Below are positions 1 through 8,487 of a DNA stretch of 64,000 bases, one piece after another. Positions within the stretch are counted from its first letter, which is position 1. Each line of letters begins with the position of its first letter. Position numbers and translations under genes: made by a program. The stretch is taken from assembly GCF_022698165.1 (NCBI RefSeq), contig NZ_JALDAY010000020.1:62001-126000 (forward strand), read 5' to 3'. Source of the DNA: Streptomyces cylindrosporus. GTDB lineage: Bacteria > Actinomycetota > Actinomycetes > Streptomycetales > Streptomycetaceae. The notes beneath the pieces are model-generated. The model saw only the letters and a list, made by a program, of their open reading frames with translations, was not told where the DNA came from and did not search any database.

Positions 1-2
1 GG

Positions 3-1487
3 CGGGCCAGCGGGTGGCACAAGGTCGCCGAGCCGTTGGCCCTCGACGTGCTGGAACCGGCTGACGCCATCGAGTTGTTCGAGCGGATCGACGGGCCCGG
101 TGAGGACATCGAGGAACTCTGCCGGGAGCTGGGGTTCCTGCCGCTGGCCGTGGAACAGGCGGCGGCGTACTGCGCAGAGGCGGGGATCACGGCGGGGAGG
201 TACCGGGAGCTGCTCGCCGCGTATCCGCGGGAGGTCTTCGCGCAGTCGGCGGAGGGGACGGACCAGGCCCGGACGGTCGCCAGGGTGTGGCGGATCTCGA
301 TGGACCGGCTGACGGACACGCCGCTGGCGGAGCGGATTCTGGGGGTCGTCGCGTGGTGGGCGCCGGAGGGGATTCCGCGGGGGTATCTGGCGGAGATGGG
401 CGGTCCCGTAGAGGTCACGGAGGCCGTCCGGCGGCTTGCCGCGCACAGTCTGATCAGGCTGCACGACGACGACACGATCTCGGTGCATCGGCTGGTGCAG
501 GCGGTGGCGCGGGCGGAGGCGCCGGGTGCGTGCCGGGAGTCCGTCGAGCGACTGCTGCGCAGCAGCTGGGGACTCCGTGGCATCGATGCGGAGAAGGTGT
601 GGTTCACCCATCTCGACGCATTGGCCGGCTGCACCGACCCGGATGCCGACGGCGCCAACGAAGCCTGGCTGTTCAACATGGGAGGTATCAAGGTCTCGAC
701 CATCGACGAATCCCGCATGACGGAGTTGCACGCGCGGGCCGTGGCCGCGGCGGAACGCTCGCTCGGTCCACGGCACGAGATCACGCTCATCATGCGCTCG
801 GATCTGGCCCACGCCCATGGAATCGCGGGCGACCCGGAGCATGCGATCCGGCTTCTGGAGACGAATCTGGCCGATCACGTACGGGAGTTCGGGCTGCACA
901 ACGAGCGGACCTTCGAAGCCAGGGCCGTCCTGGCCGAGGAAATGGTGGACGGCGGCCGGATCGCGGACGGGTTGTCGTTGGCGAAGGAGAACGCGGAGAG
1001 CGCCGAGTTGGCCCTGGGCGAGGACCATGCCATGGCCCTGAGGGCCTGGTCGGCCTGGAGCAGGGCGCTGCGGTATTGGGCCGAGGAGGCCGCCGACGAC
1101 GTCACGGCTGCCAGGGCCGCTGATGCCATCGAGGCCCTGCTGTCCCGGATCGAGGCGGTCGAGGGCACGGAGAGCAAGATCTACGACACCGTTCACTGGA
1201 ATCTGATCTGGTCCTGCAGGAAGGCGGGCGACATCGCCAGGGCCACGGTCCTCCTGGAAGAGAGCATCGCGCGCAGGACACGCCTCTACGGCGAGACCAG
1301 CAGGGTCACCATGAACAGCCGCAGGGCTTTCGTCGGGTTTCTCTGGCGGGCTGCTGACGACCAGGCCCGGGCCCGTGACCTGGCCGTCTCTCTCGTTGCC
1401 GACAGCCGCCAACTCCTCGGCGACGACCCGTACGTCCACCAGATTCAGCAGGCCTTCGCACCCCTCCTGACCCCACACGAAGCGTGA
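3..1487 (+). CDS. NB-ARC/TPR (STAND) protein, 5' end outside window
   Basis: The frame is open to the window edge and begins inside the nucleotide-binding module (RASGWHKVAEPL precedes the first internal ATG-like codon at 36), so the P-loop lies upstream. What remains aligns closely with the complete paralogue at 6266-8344: GW-H turn, ALDVLEPADAIELFERI, LPLAVEQAAAYC, TVARVWRISMDRL, and ISVHRLVQAVARA. That is the GxP/ARC2 and winged-helix part of a STAND ATPase. It is followed from about codon 180 by degenerate tetratricopeptide repeats (LHARAVAAAERSLGPRHEIT and similar). STAND proteins act as signalling switches or threat sensors; a specific role cannot be read here. Family call is sure, function is not. 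Confidence 0.85.
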   Translation, partial: RASGWHKVAEPLALDVLEPADAIELFERIDGPGEDIEELCRELGFLPLAVEQAAAYCAEAGITAGRYRELLAAYPREVFAQSAEGTDQARTVARVWRISMDRLTDTPLAERILGVVAWWAPEGIPRGYLAEMGGPVEVTEAVRRLAAHSLIRLHDDDTISVHRLVQAVARAEAPGACRESVERLLRSSWGLRGIDAEKVWFTHLDALAGCTDPDADGANEAWLFNMGGIKVSTIDESRMTELHARAVAAAERSLGPRHEITLIMRSDLAHAHGIAGDPEHAIRLLETNLADHVREFGLHNERTFEARAVLAEEMVDGGRIADGLSLAKENAESAELALGEDHAMALRAWSAWSRALRYWAEEAADDVTAARAADAIEALLSRIEAVEGTESKIYDTVHWNLIWSCRKAGDIARATVLLEESIARRTRLYGETSRVTMNSRRAFVGFLWRAADDQARARDLAVSLVADSRQLLGDDPYVHQIQQAFAPLLTPHEA

Positions 1488-1618
1488 TCGGCCGATACGG
1501 CCCGTGAGTTGGATGCACCCTGTATCCACGCTGTACGTCCCCTGCACAGCCCCTAACCAGTGAAAAGCGAGTCTTGAGGCATCACCAAGACCCGCCACCG
1601 CACTGGAGTTGAGTTGCG

Positions 1619-2128
1619 ATGACCCGTCGATCCACCAGCATCAGCAAGCGCGCAGCCGTCGTCACCGCCACCGCCGCCCTCGCCCTCGGCACCGTCGGTA
1701 CCGTCGCCGCCACCGCCGGCACCAAGGACGGCAGCGGCATGCCCAGCAAGGCGCAGATCGCCGGGCTGTTCGACCAGTGGAACAGAACCCTGCAGACCGG
1801 CGACCCGGAGAAGGTCGCGGACCTGTACGCCAAGGACGCGGTGCTGCTGCCCACCGTCTCCAACAAGGTCCGCACGGACCACGCCGGCATCGTCGACTAC
1901 TTCGAGCACTTCCTGCAGAACAAGCCGGTCGGCAAGAAGATCCAGACGATAGTGAACGTGCTCGACCGGAATTCGGCCATCGACACCGGCGTCTACGAGT
2001 TCACGCTCACCGACCCGGACACCGGCGCGAAGAGCACGGTCGAGGCCCGCTACACGTACGAGTACGAGAAGCGGGGCGGCAAGTGGCTGATCGTCAACCA
2101 CCACTCCTCGAAGATGCCCGAAGGGTGA
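1619..2128 (+). CDS. Secreted SgcJ/SnoaL-like (NTF2 fold) protein
   Basis: 169 aa. Residues 1-33 form a signal peptide: basic MTRRSTSISKR, a hydrophobic Ala/Leu/Val stretch, then small residues around AATAG. The mature part, from about 42, reads as a cone-shaped NTF2/SnoaL domain of the SgcJ/CaMKII-association type (FDQWNRTLQTGDPEKVADLY, then WLIVNHHSS near the end). Members often form dimers that bind small ligands; catalysis is unproven. It is convergent with the sensor kinase and overlaps its 3' end by 35 bp. The ribosome site is weak (TGGAG 10 nt before ATG). Family call is moderately sure; the name oxidoreductase used for some relatives is not supported by a visible redox motif. Confidence 0.8.
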   Translation: MTRRSTSISKRAAVVTATAALALGTVGTVAATAGTKDGSGMPSKAQIAGLFDQWNRTLQTGDPEKVADLYAKDAVLLPTVSNKVRTDHAGIVDYFEHFLQNKPVGKKIQTIVNVLDRNSAIDTGVYEFTLTDPDTGAKSTVEARYTYEYEKRGGKWLIVNHHSSKMPEG

Positions 2129-3446
2129 TGACCACCCACAGGCCTCCGTCGGGCGCGTCCCGGAGGGCCACCGTGCCACCGTCGTCCGTCACCAGCTGTT
2201 TCACGACGGCGAGGCCCAGGCCCGAACCGGAGCGCCCGGTCAGGCCCTGACCGCGCCAGAAGCGGTCGAAGGCGCGTGGCTTCTCCGCGTCGGACATGCC
2301 CGGCCCCTCGTCTAGGACCGACAGCACCACCTCGTCGGCCTTCGACTCCACCCGCACGGTGATCGTGCCGCCGTCGGGCGACACCTCCAGGGCGTTCGAG
2401 AGCACGTTGTCCAACACCTGGTCGAGATGGCCGGGACTGGCCAGCACGGTCGGCCGGCCGTCGGCACTCCCCCTGAGCGCGATGGTGACTCCGCGCTCGT
2501 CGGCGGCCGGTCTCCACACCGCGAGCCGTTCCTCCACGATGTCCGTGAGCGGCAGCGGCTCCGCCGCGGTCACCTTCGCCTCCGCCCGCGCGAGCACCAG
2601 CAGGCCGTTGACCAGCCGGCTCATCCGGACGACCTCGGCGGTCGCCTGCTCGACGTCCTCGCGTACGAACTCGTCGTCCACGCCGTCCGCGATGTTGTCC
2701 AGCGACAGCCTCAACGCGGTGAGCGGGGTGCGGAGTTGATGGGAGGCGTCGGCGACGAAGATGCGCTGCGAGGCGATGAGGGTGTCGAGGCGCTCGCCCG
2801 CCTGGTTCAGGGTGCGGGCGAGGGTCTGGGTCTCCGGCGGGCCCTCCACCGGGGAGCGTGCCGTCAGGTCGCCGTCGCTGAACTTGCTTGCCATGTCGTT
2901 GAGTTGGCGCAGCGGGCGGGTGATCCGGCGGGCGGCCACCGCGCCGATCGCCGCGGCGGCCGCGAGCACCAGCACCGCCAGGCCCGCCCGGAAGCCCCAG
3001 ATCTGCCACAGGCGGTCGGTCATGCCGGAGGTCGAGTACATGATCCGTACCGCCGCCCGGCCGTCCGCGGGGACGGTGACCTTCAGCTGCTTGCCCCAGA
3101 TGAAGTCCGAACCCCAGTCGGTGGTGGGCTCGTCGTGCTCCACGGCCCGGGTCAGCGCCGCATCCGGGGCCGGCTTCGGCAGGTCGGGGGCGCAGCGGCC
3201 GTCGGCGGTCACCTGGACGGTGCCGGGGGTCTCCTTGCCGTATGCCCTGGCCACCTCCGTCAGGGCGTCGCACGAGACCGTGTCGCCGTTGCCCAGCAGC
3301 AGCGCCATGGTCTTGGCCTCGCGCAGGACGGACAGCCCGGTGTCGTCGCGCAGTTGCTTGGTGAGGGTGAAGGCGACCGGCACGGTGAACAGGAAGATGG
3401 CGACCGCGACGAGGAGGATGTAGCTGCGGATGAGTTGCCGGTTCAT
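2094..3446 (-). CDS. Two-component sensor histidine kinase
   Basis: 450 aa inner-membrane kinase. TM1 is at about 8-28, followed by an extracytoplasmic sensor of about 140 residues with two Cys (SCDAL and GRCAPD), TM2 at about 172-194 and a HAMP linker (ARRITRPLRQLNDMA). The HisKA box DASHQLRTPL has the phosphoacceptor His at 236. HATPase boxes follow: N box NVLSNALE, G1 DEGPGM, F box FDRFWR, G2 GSGLGLAVV. The start ATG overlaps the stop of the response regulator gene (ATGA), so the pair is co-transcribed and probably translationally coupled. No ligand can be inferred. The paired extracytoplasmic cysteines could form a disulfide. Confidence 0.95.
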   Translation of the reverse strand: MNRQLIRSYILLVAVAIFLFTVPVAFTLTKQLRDDTGLSVLREAKTMALLLGNGDTVSCDALTEVARAYGKETPGTVQVTADGRCAPDLPKPAPDAALTRAVEHDEPTTDWGSDFIWGKQLKVTVPADGRAAVRIMYSTSGMTDRLWQIWGFRAGLAVLVLAAAAAIGAVAARRITRPLRQLNDMASKFSDGDLTARSPVEGPPETQTLARTLNQAGERLDTLIASQRIFVADASHQLRTPLTALRLSLDNIADGVDDEFVREDVEQATAEVVRMSRLVNGLLVLARAEAKVTAAEPLPLTDIVEERLAVWRPAADERGVTIALRGSADGRPTVLASPGHLDQVLDNVLSNALEVSPDGGTITVRVESKADEVVLSVLDEGPGMSDAEKPRAFDRFWRGQGLTGRSGSGLGLAVVKQLVTDDGGTVALRDAPDGGLWVVITLRASSRSGG

Positions 3447-4180
3447 GAGACCCCGGGGGCGGCGGGACCAGCGGGGTCAGTGGGGTCCGCGGCGTCCGCT
3501 GCGTCCTTGACGATCTCCAGCCGGAAGCCGACCCCCCGCACCGCCTCGATCGTGATCGCCCCCGCGAGCTTCCGCCGCAGCGCCGCCACATGCACGTCCA
3601 GCGTCTTGGTCGGCCCGAACCAGTTCGCGTCCCAGACCGCTTCCATGATCTGCTCGCGCGACATCAGCGCGCCCGGCTCCTCGGTGAGGAAGGCCAGCAG
3701 GTCGTACTCCTTGGGCGCGAGCGCGACCTCCGCGCCGTCCAGCCGGACGCGGGCGGCCTTGCGGTCGACGGTGAGCCGGGCGCCGTAACGGTCCGGGGCG
3801 TTCTCCGAAGGCGAGGCTCCGGTACGGGGCTGCACGCGCCGCATGACCGCCCGTATCCGCGCGATGACCTCCCGCACCCCGAACGGCTTGGAGACGTAGT
3901 CGTCCGCGCCCAGCTCCAGGCCCACCACCCGGTCCGTCTCGTCGCTGCGCGCACTGATCACGATGATCGGCACGTCACCACGCCCGCGCAGCGCCTTGCA
4001 GACGTCGAGGCCGTCAGCGTCGGGCAGTCCGAGGTCGAGGAGTACGACGTCGTAGGGGCCCTCGTGGCCGAGCGCCGCGCCGCCCGTGGTGACCCACTCC
4101 ACCTCGAAGCCGTAACGCAGCAGTCCTCGCCGGAGCGACTCGGCGACCGGTTCGTCGTCTTCCACCAGCAGTACGCGCAC
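3443..4180 (-). CDS. OmpR/PhoB-family response regulator
   Basis: 245 aa. Receiver domain 1-115 has acidic pocket E7-D8-D9, phosphoacceptor D49 (VVLLDLGLP) and the conserved Lys in YVSKPF. The C-terminal winged helix (about 130-230) has the OmpR signature KEYDLLAFL and ends with the wing AVRGVGFRLE. A short Ala/Pro/Asp tail follows. It is the first gene of a two-gene operon with the downstream sensor kinase (4-bp overlap). It lies 67 bp from, and transcribed in the same direction as, the P450 gene, so it could regulate the cyclodipeptide cluster, but nothing in the sequence proves this. Confidence 0.95.
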   Translation of the reverse strand: MRVLLVEDDEPVAESLRRGLLRYGFEVEWVTTGGAALGHEGPYDVVLLDLGLPDADGLDVCKALRGRGDVPIIVISARSDETDRVVGLELGADDYVSKPFGVREVIARIRAVMRRVQPRTGASPSENAPDRYGARLTVDRKAARVRLDGAEVALAPKEYDLLAFLTEEPGALMSREQIMEAVWDANWFGPTKTLDVHVAALRRKLAGAITIEAVRGVGFRLEIVKDAADAADPTDPAGPAAPGVS

Positions 4181-4247
4181 AGCCGAACCCTAGTGCTTGA
4201 ACTTTAAAGACGGCCGGTCACCGAGCCACGGACGGGCAAAGCAGCAC

Positions 4248-5447
4248 TTACCACATGGTCGGGAGCCGCTCCGGGATCCGCTTCATGAACCCGGTCCGCC
4301 ACACCAACTGCTCGATCGGCACGGCGAGCCGTAGCCCCGGCATCCGTTCCAGCAGCGTCGCGAGCCCGATTTCGGCGTGCTTGCGGGCCAGCGCGGTGGC
4401 GGGACAGTAGTGCCGGCCGCCGCCGAAGGAGAGGTGGGCCGTGCTGTTGGCGCGGGCGAGGTCGAGGGTGTGCGGGTCGGGGAAGGCGGCCGGGTCGAAG
4501 TTCGCGCCCTCGACGAGGACGAGCACCAGCTCACCGGCCCGCACCTCGGCCTCCCCGAGCCGTACGTCCTCCAGTGCCAGCCGCGGCAGCCCGTCCCCGA
4601 TGGAGAGGTTGACGCGCAGCAGCTCGTCGACGGCCGCGGGAATCCTGCCGGGATCCGCGACGAGTTCCTTCTGCAGCTCCGGGTGCTGGACCAGTGACAC
4701 CAGCGCCATGGTCAGGAAGCCGGACGTCGAGATCACCCCTGCCCCGAACATCGTCACGCCGACGGTCGCGAGCATCTCGTCGGTGAGATGGGCGTAGTCG
4801 GGGTCGTCGCGCAGCGCGCCGATCTCGGCCATGAGACCTGTGGTGGCCGGATCACCGAGCCGTTCCGTCATGTACGCGATGTCGCGGTCCCAGTTGAGCC
4901 GCGCGCCGGCGACCGGGCAGGCCGAGTTCATGAACGCGATGTCCAGACTGCGCATGAGCCGGGGCGCGTCGGCCTGCGGGATGCCGAGGATGCGGCAGTG
5001 CGTGCCCGCCGAGTACGGATCGGCGAAGCCGGCCCGCAGGTCCACGGGCGCACCCTCGCGCACCAGCCCGTCGACGAGCTCACCGGCGTACCCCCGAAGC
5101 CACTCCTCCAGCCCCGGGCTCTTCGGACTGAGCGCCTTGAGTACGGCCTTGCGCAGCCCGGCGCCGGTGATGTTCCCCATGTTGTTGACGACCTCGGGCG
5201 GGATCGTCAGCGCGTACTGGCGCGGGACGCCCGGCGCGGAGGTGTCCTTGAGACTGAAGCGCGGGTCCTCCAGGACCTGCTTGCAGAGTTCGTACGACGA
5301 CACCAGCCAGGCCTCGTCCCCGGCGATGGTGCGTACGCGCCGTACCGGTGTGGTGGCTCGCAACTCCTCGACCTCAGGAGGGAGTTGGTCGCCGCGCCAC
5401 GAGAACGGAAAGTCGATCGGGGTGTCGATCGGGGTGTCAACGGACAT
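4248..5447 (-). CDS. Cytochrome P450, CYP121-like (cyclodipeptide tailoring)
   Basis: 399 aa. The haem loop is FGGGRHYC with the thiolate ligand at Cys348. The I-helix segment is FGAGVISTSGF, without the usual acid-Thr pair. The EXXR helix is DELL-R. The C-terminus VWRTGFMKRIPERLP and the I-helix match what I remember of Mycobacterium tuberculosis CYP121, whose I-helix Ser and C-terminal Arg contact cyclo(Tyr-Tyr) and which forms an intramolecular C-C bond (mycocyclosin). The start overlaps the stop of the cyclodipeptide synthase gene by 11 bp, so the two enzymes are made together. Predicted role: oxidative coupling or another oxidation of the cyclodipeptide. The redox partner is not in this window. 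The CYP121 assignment is from recalled sequence and needs an alignment. Confidence 0.9.
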   Translation of the reverse strand: MSVDTPIDTPIDFPFSWRGDQLPPEVEELRATTPVRRVRTIAGDEAWLVSSYELCKQVLEDPRFSLKDTSAPGVPRQYALTIPPEVVNNMGNITGAGLRKAVLKALSPKSPGLEEWLRGYAGELVDGLVREGAPVDLRAGFADPYSAGTHCRILGIPQADAPRLMRSLDIAFMNSACPVAGARLNWDRDIAYMTERLGDPATTGLMAEIGALRDDPDYAHLTDEMLATVGVTMFGAGVISTSGFLTMALVSLVQHPELQKELVADPGRIPAAVDELLRVNLSIGDGLPRLALEDVRLGEAEVRAGELVLVLVEGANFDPAAFPDPHTLDLARANSTAHLSFGGGRHYCPATALARKHAEIGLATLLERMPGLRLAVPIEQLVWRTGFMKRIPERLPTMW

Positions 5448-6168
5448 CGGCGTGCTCCGTTCCGGCCGGCGTGACGATGGCGTGGCCCTGGTTGCGGGAG
5501 GCGCGCAGGCCGGCGCCGGGGGAGTAGAGCAGTTCGGCCATCGGGAGGAGCTGGTGGTAGCAGTTGAGGGAGGACGGGACGCCCAGGATGGCCGGGGTGT
5601 CCAGGAAGAGGGGCGCCTCGGCGGTGACGTACTCCAGGCAGACCTGGCGCTGTCTCTCGCCCATCCGCTGATCCTTGGTGGCGAGGAAGCCGTCGACGAG
5701 CTGTTCGCAGGTCGTGCGGAACTCGTCGTCGGTGGCGAGGCGGGCGCGCAGGTCGTGGTGGATCTCGCGGTACGCGCCGTTGTCGCGGAAGTCGGACATG
5801 GCGTGGGCCCGCACGCGGCGGCCGCCGGGGTCGGTGGCCTGGACGGCGCCGAGCACCTTGGCCCGTACACCGCGCAGGTTCTTCACCGCCTTCCGGCGCG
5901 CGTCCTCGGCGGTGTAGCCGGAGGCCTCGTACATCTCCGCCACGTGCAGGTCGGTGTAGACGAGGTCCACGCGTTCGAAGAGCGCGAGCCCCCAGCGGGC
6001 CAGGTCGAGGACCCGGCGGGCGGAGAAGTAGCTGTTGCCGGGGGAGACGCCGATCACGGCGTGGTCGGCGGCGGTGTGGATGACCTCGCAGTGCGGGGTG
6101 AAGGGCCGGACCTTGAAGAGGCCGGCGGGAGCGACGTGCTGGATCTCGGAAACGGTCGCAGTCGTCAA
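5437..6168 (-). CDS. tRNA-dependent cyclodipeptide synthase (CDPS), NYH type
   Basis: 243 aa; CDPSs are usually 220-290 aa. The enzyme takes two aminoacyl-tRNAs and forms a 2,5-diketopiperazine. Visible catalytic set: nucleophile Ser42 in GVSPGNSYF, Tyr180 and Glu184 in YVTAE, and the subfamily residues Asn45, Tyr204 and His205 (LNCYHQ), which place it in the NYH branch. The start is taken as TTG at 6168 (LTTATVSE), because no ATG or GTG precedes the conserved region with a better site; AAGGA lies 11 nt upstream. Gene order CDPS then P450, with an 11-bp overlap, mirrors Rv2275-cyp121. By analogy the product may be cyclo(Tyr-Tyr), but substrate pockets cannot be read with confidence. Confidence 0.92.
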   Translation of the reverse strand: MTTATVSEIQHVAPAGLFKVRPFTPHCEVIHTAADHAVIGVSPGNSYFSARRVLDLARWGLALFERVDLVYTDLHVAEMYEASGYTAEDARRKAVKNLRGVRAKVLGAVQATDPGGRRVRAHAMSDFRDNGAYREIHHDLRARLATDDEFRTTCEQLVDGFLATKDQRMGERQRQVCLEYVTAEAPLFLDTPAILGVPSSLNCYHQLLPMAELLYSPGAGLRASRNQGHAIVTPAGTEHADVR

Positions 6169-6180
6169 GGAAGGAGAATC

Positions 6181-6239
6181 CTTCGCGTCGCTAGTCCCTG
6201 GGAGCCGTGTGCTCCTGGTGTGGCGACGACGACGCGAAG
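6181..6239. promoter_or_regulatory. Nested inverted repeats in the CDPS/STAND divergent intergenic
   Basis: The 97-bp gap between the divergent CDPS and STAND genes holds a perfect 10-bp inverted repeat, CTTCGCGTCG at 6181-6190 and CGACGCGAAG at 6230-6239. Almost centred inside it is a second one, GGAGC-5-GCTCC (6201-6215). Position and symmetry suggest an operator controlling one or both genes, or a transcript leader. No clear -10/-35 pair was seen. Confidence 0.4.
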
Positions 6240-6265
6240 TTAGCTGGCGATTACGGAGAGCGTCA

Positions 6266-8344
6266 ATGGTGGATGTTCCGGGGGAGCGGGCGGTAGGGGT
6301 CGGACGGGACGCGCGCAACATCGCGACCGGGGACTACGTCCAGCAGATCGAGCAGGCCGTGGTGCTTCCTGCGGAAGCCTTCATGCCGGTGGGAGAGTTG
6401 GCGAAGTGGGTCGTCAAACTGCCCCTGCCGACACGTGTGTTCGTGGGCCGGGAGCGCGAACTCGGCCTGCTGGACGAGCTGTCGGGGGTGGTGTGCGTGC
6501 ACGGCCTCGGCGGGATCGGCAAGTCCACGCTGGTGGCGAAGTGGGCGCGGGAGCGGGCGGGCGAGGACCGCAATCCCGTCTGGTGGATCACGGCCGACAG
6601 TCCGGCGGCGATCGACGCGGGGCTGACCGGGCTGGGCATCGCCATGCAGCCGGAGCTGGCCGCCGTACTCCCTCAACAAGCTCTGCGGGAACGGGCCTTG
6701 CAGTGGCTGGGCACGCATGACGGGTGGCTGATCGTCCTGGACAACGTGGCCGATCCGGCGGATGTCGAGCCGCTGTTGGAGCGGGCGCGGGGCGGCGGGC
6801 GGTTCGTGATCACGAGCCGGCGGGGGACCGGGTGGCACGGTACGGCGACGACGGTGGACCTGGACGTCCTCGACGCCGGGCACGCGGCCGAGCTGTTCGA
6901 GCGCATCTGCCCCGGCGGCGGGGCGGACGTGCCCGAACTCGTCGCGGAACTCGGCCACTTGCCGCTCGCGGTGGAACAGGCGGCGGCGTTCTGCCGGGAG
7001 ACGGGGACTTCGGCGGGGCGGTATCTGGAGCTGTTGGGGGACTATCCGGCGGACATGTACGCGGCGACGGCGGAGGGCGGGGATCCGGAGCGGACGGTGG
7101 CCAGGGTGTGGCGCGTGACGCTGGACCGGCTGGAGGAGGGGGACCAGACGGCGGTCGTGCTGTTGTACGTCCTTGCCTGGTACGCGCCGGACGGTATTCC
7201 GCGGAGTCTGCTGGAGCAGGGGGCGCGTCAACCGCTGGCCGTCACTCGGGGGTTGGGGCGCCTGGTCGCCCACAGTATGGTTTCGACGGAGGGCGGCACG
7301 CTGTCCGTGCACCGGCTGGTGCAGGCGGTGACGCGGACGCCGGACGGGCGTGAAGCGGGGAACGGCGAATTCATCCGGGCAGCCCGGGACCAGGCGATCC
7401 ACTCGCTGCTCTGCGCCCTTCCCCAAGACCCCGCGGACGCCGTCTCCGCCCGGCCCGTCTGGCGCTCGCTGATCCCCCATGTCGAGGCGCTGGCCGATCA
7501 CGTGCCGCCGGAGGAGGACACGGAGCTGCTCGCCGCGGTCATGCACAGGGCCGGCACGCTGCTCATGGGGCAGTTGGACGTACACCGGGCACAGCGCTTC
7601 CTCGTCCGAGTCCATGCCACCTGCGTACGGAGACTGGGACCCGAGCACCCCAGCACGCTGGCCGTGGCCGGCGACCTTGCCCACGCGCACTCGTGGGCGG
7701 GTGACTACTCCGCCGCGATCACGCTGCTGGAGCGGGTCCGCGAGGACGGCGGGCGGATCCTGGCCGAGGACCGCCCCCAACTCGCGAGGCTGCTTGGCGC
7801 CCTGGGCTCCGCGTACTACCGGACGGGCCGCCTGGACACCGCCATGCGCCTGCACAGGCAGTCGTTGGAGATGCTGGTGGAGCACGCCGGCCGGGACGAC
7901 GAGCGCACGTTCCGGGCCCATGGCGATCTCCTGAGCGACCTGCTGGCGGCCGGCCTGGGGGAGATGGCGCTGCCGCTGCTACGGCAGTACGCCGAGGAGG
8001 CCGAACGCCGCTACGGCGAGGGGCATCCGGTGACGTTCACCGCCCGCACCAACCTGGCCTGGGCCCATCAGGAGTGCGGAGAGCCGGAGCGGGCCGTCGA
8101 CCTGCTGCGCGGCTGCCTCGCCGACGGCGAGCGGTTGCTGGAAAGCCGCCACCCGTACATCTGGACGGTGCTGAACAACCTCGGAGCCGCCTACCGCGCG
8201 GCCGGCCGTCCGGCGGAGGCGGTCGAGGCCTATGAGCAGGCCCTCGACGGCCTCCGCCGCGCCTACGGCGAGACCCACCCCGAAACCCTCAAGGTCCGCG
8301 ACATCCTGGAGTTCGCCCGCCAGAGCCTTCAGCCCCCCGAGTGA
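6266..8344 (+). CDS. NB-ARC/TPR (STAND) protein, complete
   Basis: 692 aa. A short N-terminal module (1-60, VGVGRDARNIATGDY) precedes a STAND ATPase: FVGRERELGLL, Walker A GLGGIGKSTL near 80-89, Walker B WLIVLDN near 153-160, sensor FVITSRRGTGW near 180, and the helical/winged part LPLAVEQAAAFC to SVHRLVQAVTR. From about 420 to the end there are about six tetratricopeptide repeats (AITLLERV, AMRLHRQSLEML, AVEAYEQALDGLRRAYGETHPETL). ATG at 6266 has GGAGAG 7 nt upstream. It is a paralogue of the gene at the window start, so the two probably arose by duplication around the P450/CDPS block. It is likely a sensor or signalling ATPase. No separate effector domain such as TIR or nuclease is visible. 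Confidence 0.9.
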   Translation: MVDVPGERAVGVGRDARNIATGDYVQQIEQAVVLPAEAFMPVGELAKWVVKLPLPTRVFVGRERELGLLDELSGVVCVHGLGGIGKSTLVAKWARERAGEDRNPVWWITADSPAAIDAGLTGLGIAMQPELAAVLPQQALRERALQWLGTHDGWLIVLDNVADPADVEPLLERARGGGRFVITSRRGTGWHGTATTVDLDVLDAGHAAELFERICPGGGADVPELVAELGHLPLAVEQAAAFCRETGTSAGRYLELLGDYPADMYAATAEGGDPERTVARVWRVTLDRLEEGDQTAVVLLYVLAWYAPDGIPRSLLEQGARQPLAVTRGLGRLVAHSMVSTEGGTLSVHRLVQAVTRTPDGREAGNGEFIRAARDQAIHSLLCALPQDPADAVSARPVWRSLIPHVEALADHVPPEEDTELLAAVMHRAGTLLMGQLDVHRAQRFLVRVHATCVRRLGPEHPSTLAVAGDLAHAHSWAGDYSAAITLLERVREDGGRILAEDRPQLARLLGALGSAYYRTGRLDTAMRLHRQSLEMLVEHAGRDDERTFRAHGDLLSDLLAAGLGEMALPLLRQYAEEAERRYGEGHPVTFTARTNLAWAHQECGEPERAVDLLRGCLADGERLLESRHPYIWTVLNNLGAAYRAAGRPAEAVEAYEQALDGLRRAYGETHPETLKVRDILEFARQSLQPPE

Positions 8345-8487
8345 CCTGCACCACTAACCGGCATCCCCCGCCCCCCACCGGGCAGAGACCTCCCCGAGCG
8401 CCCGTATCTCACGATCCGATACCCCCAAGGTCGTTTTCGGACGCTCGTTAAACTGAGCCGACACACCGAACCGAGCGAGGAGCGCAC

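Noticed and set aside
2427..3788. Long plus-strand open frame opposite the two-component genes
   Set aside because: Antisense to genes with full motifs; long antisense frames are normal at this G+C content. The same applies to 14210-16009, 16930-18525, 46697-48517, 48973-50472 and 53774-55762.
5437..6321. Longer CDPS starting at 6321
   Set aside because: It would overlap the divergent STAND start and its promoter; the extra 51 residues are Arg/Ser/Thr-rich and unlike the family.
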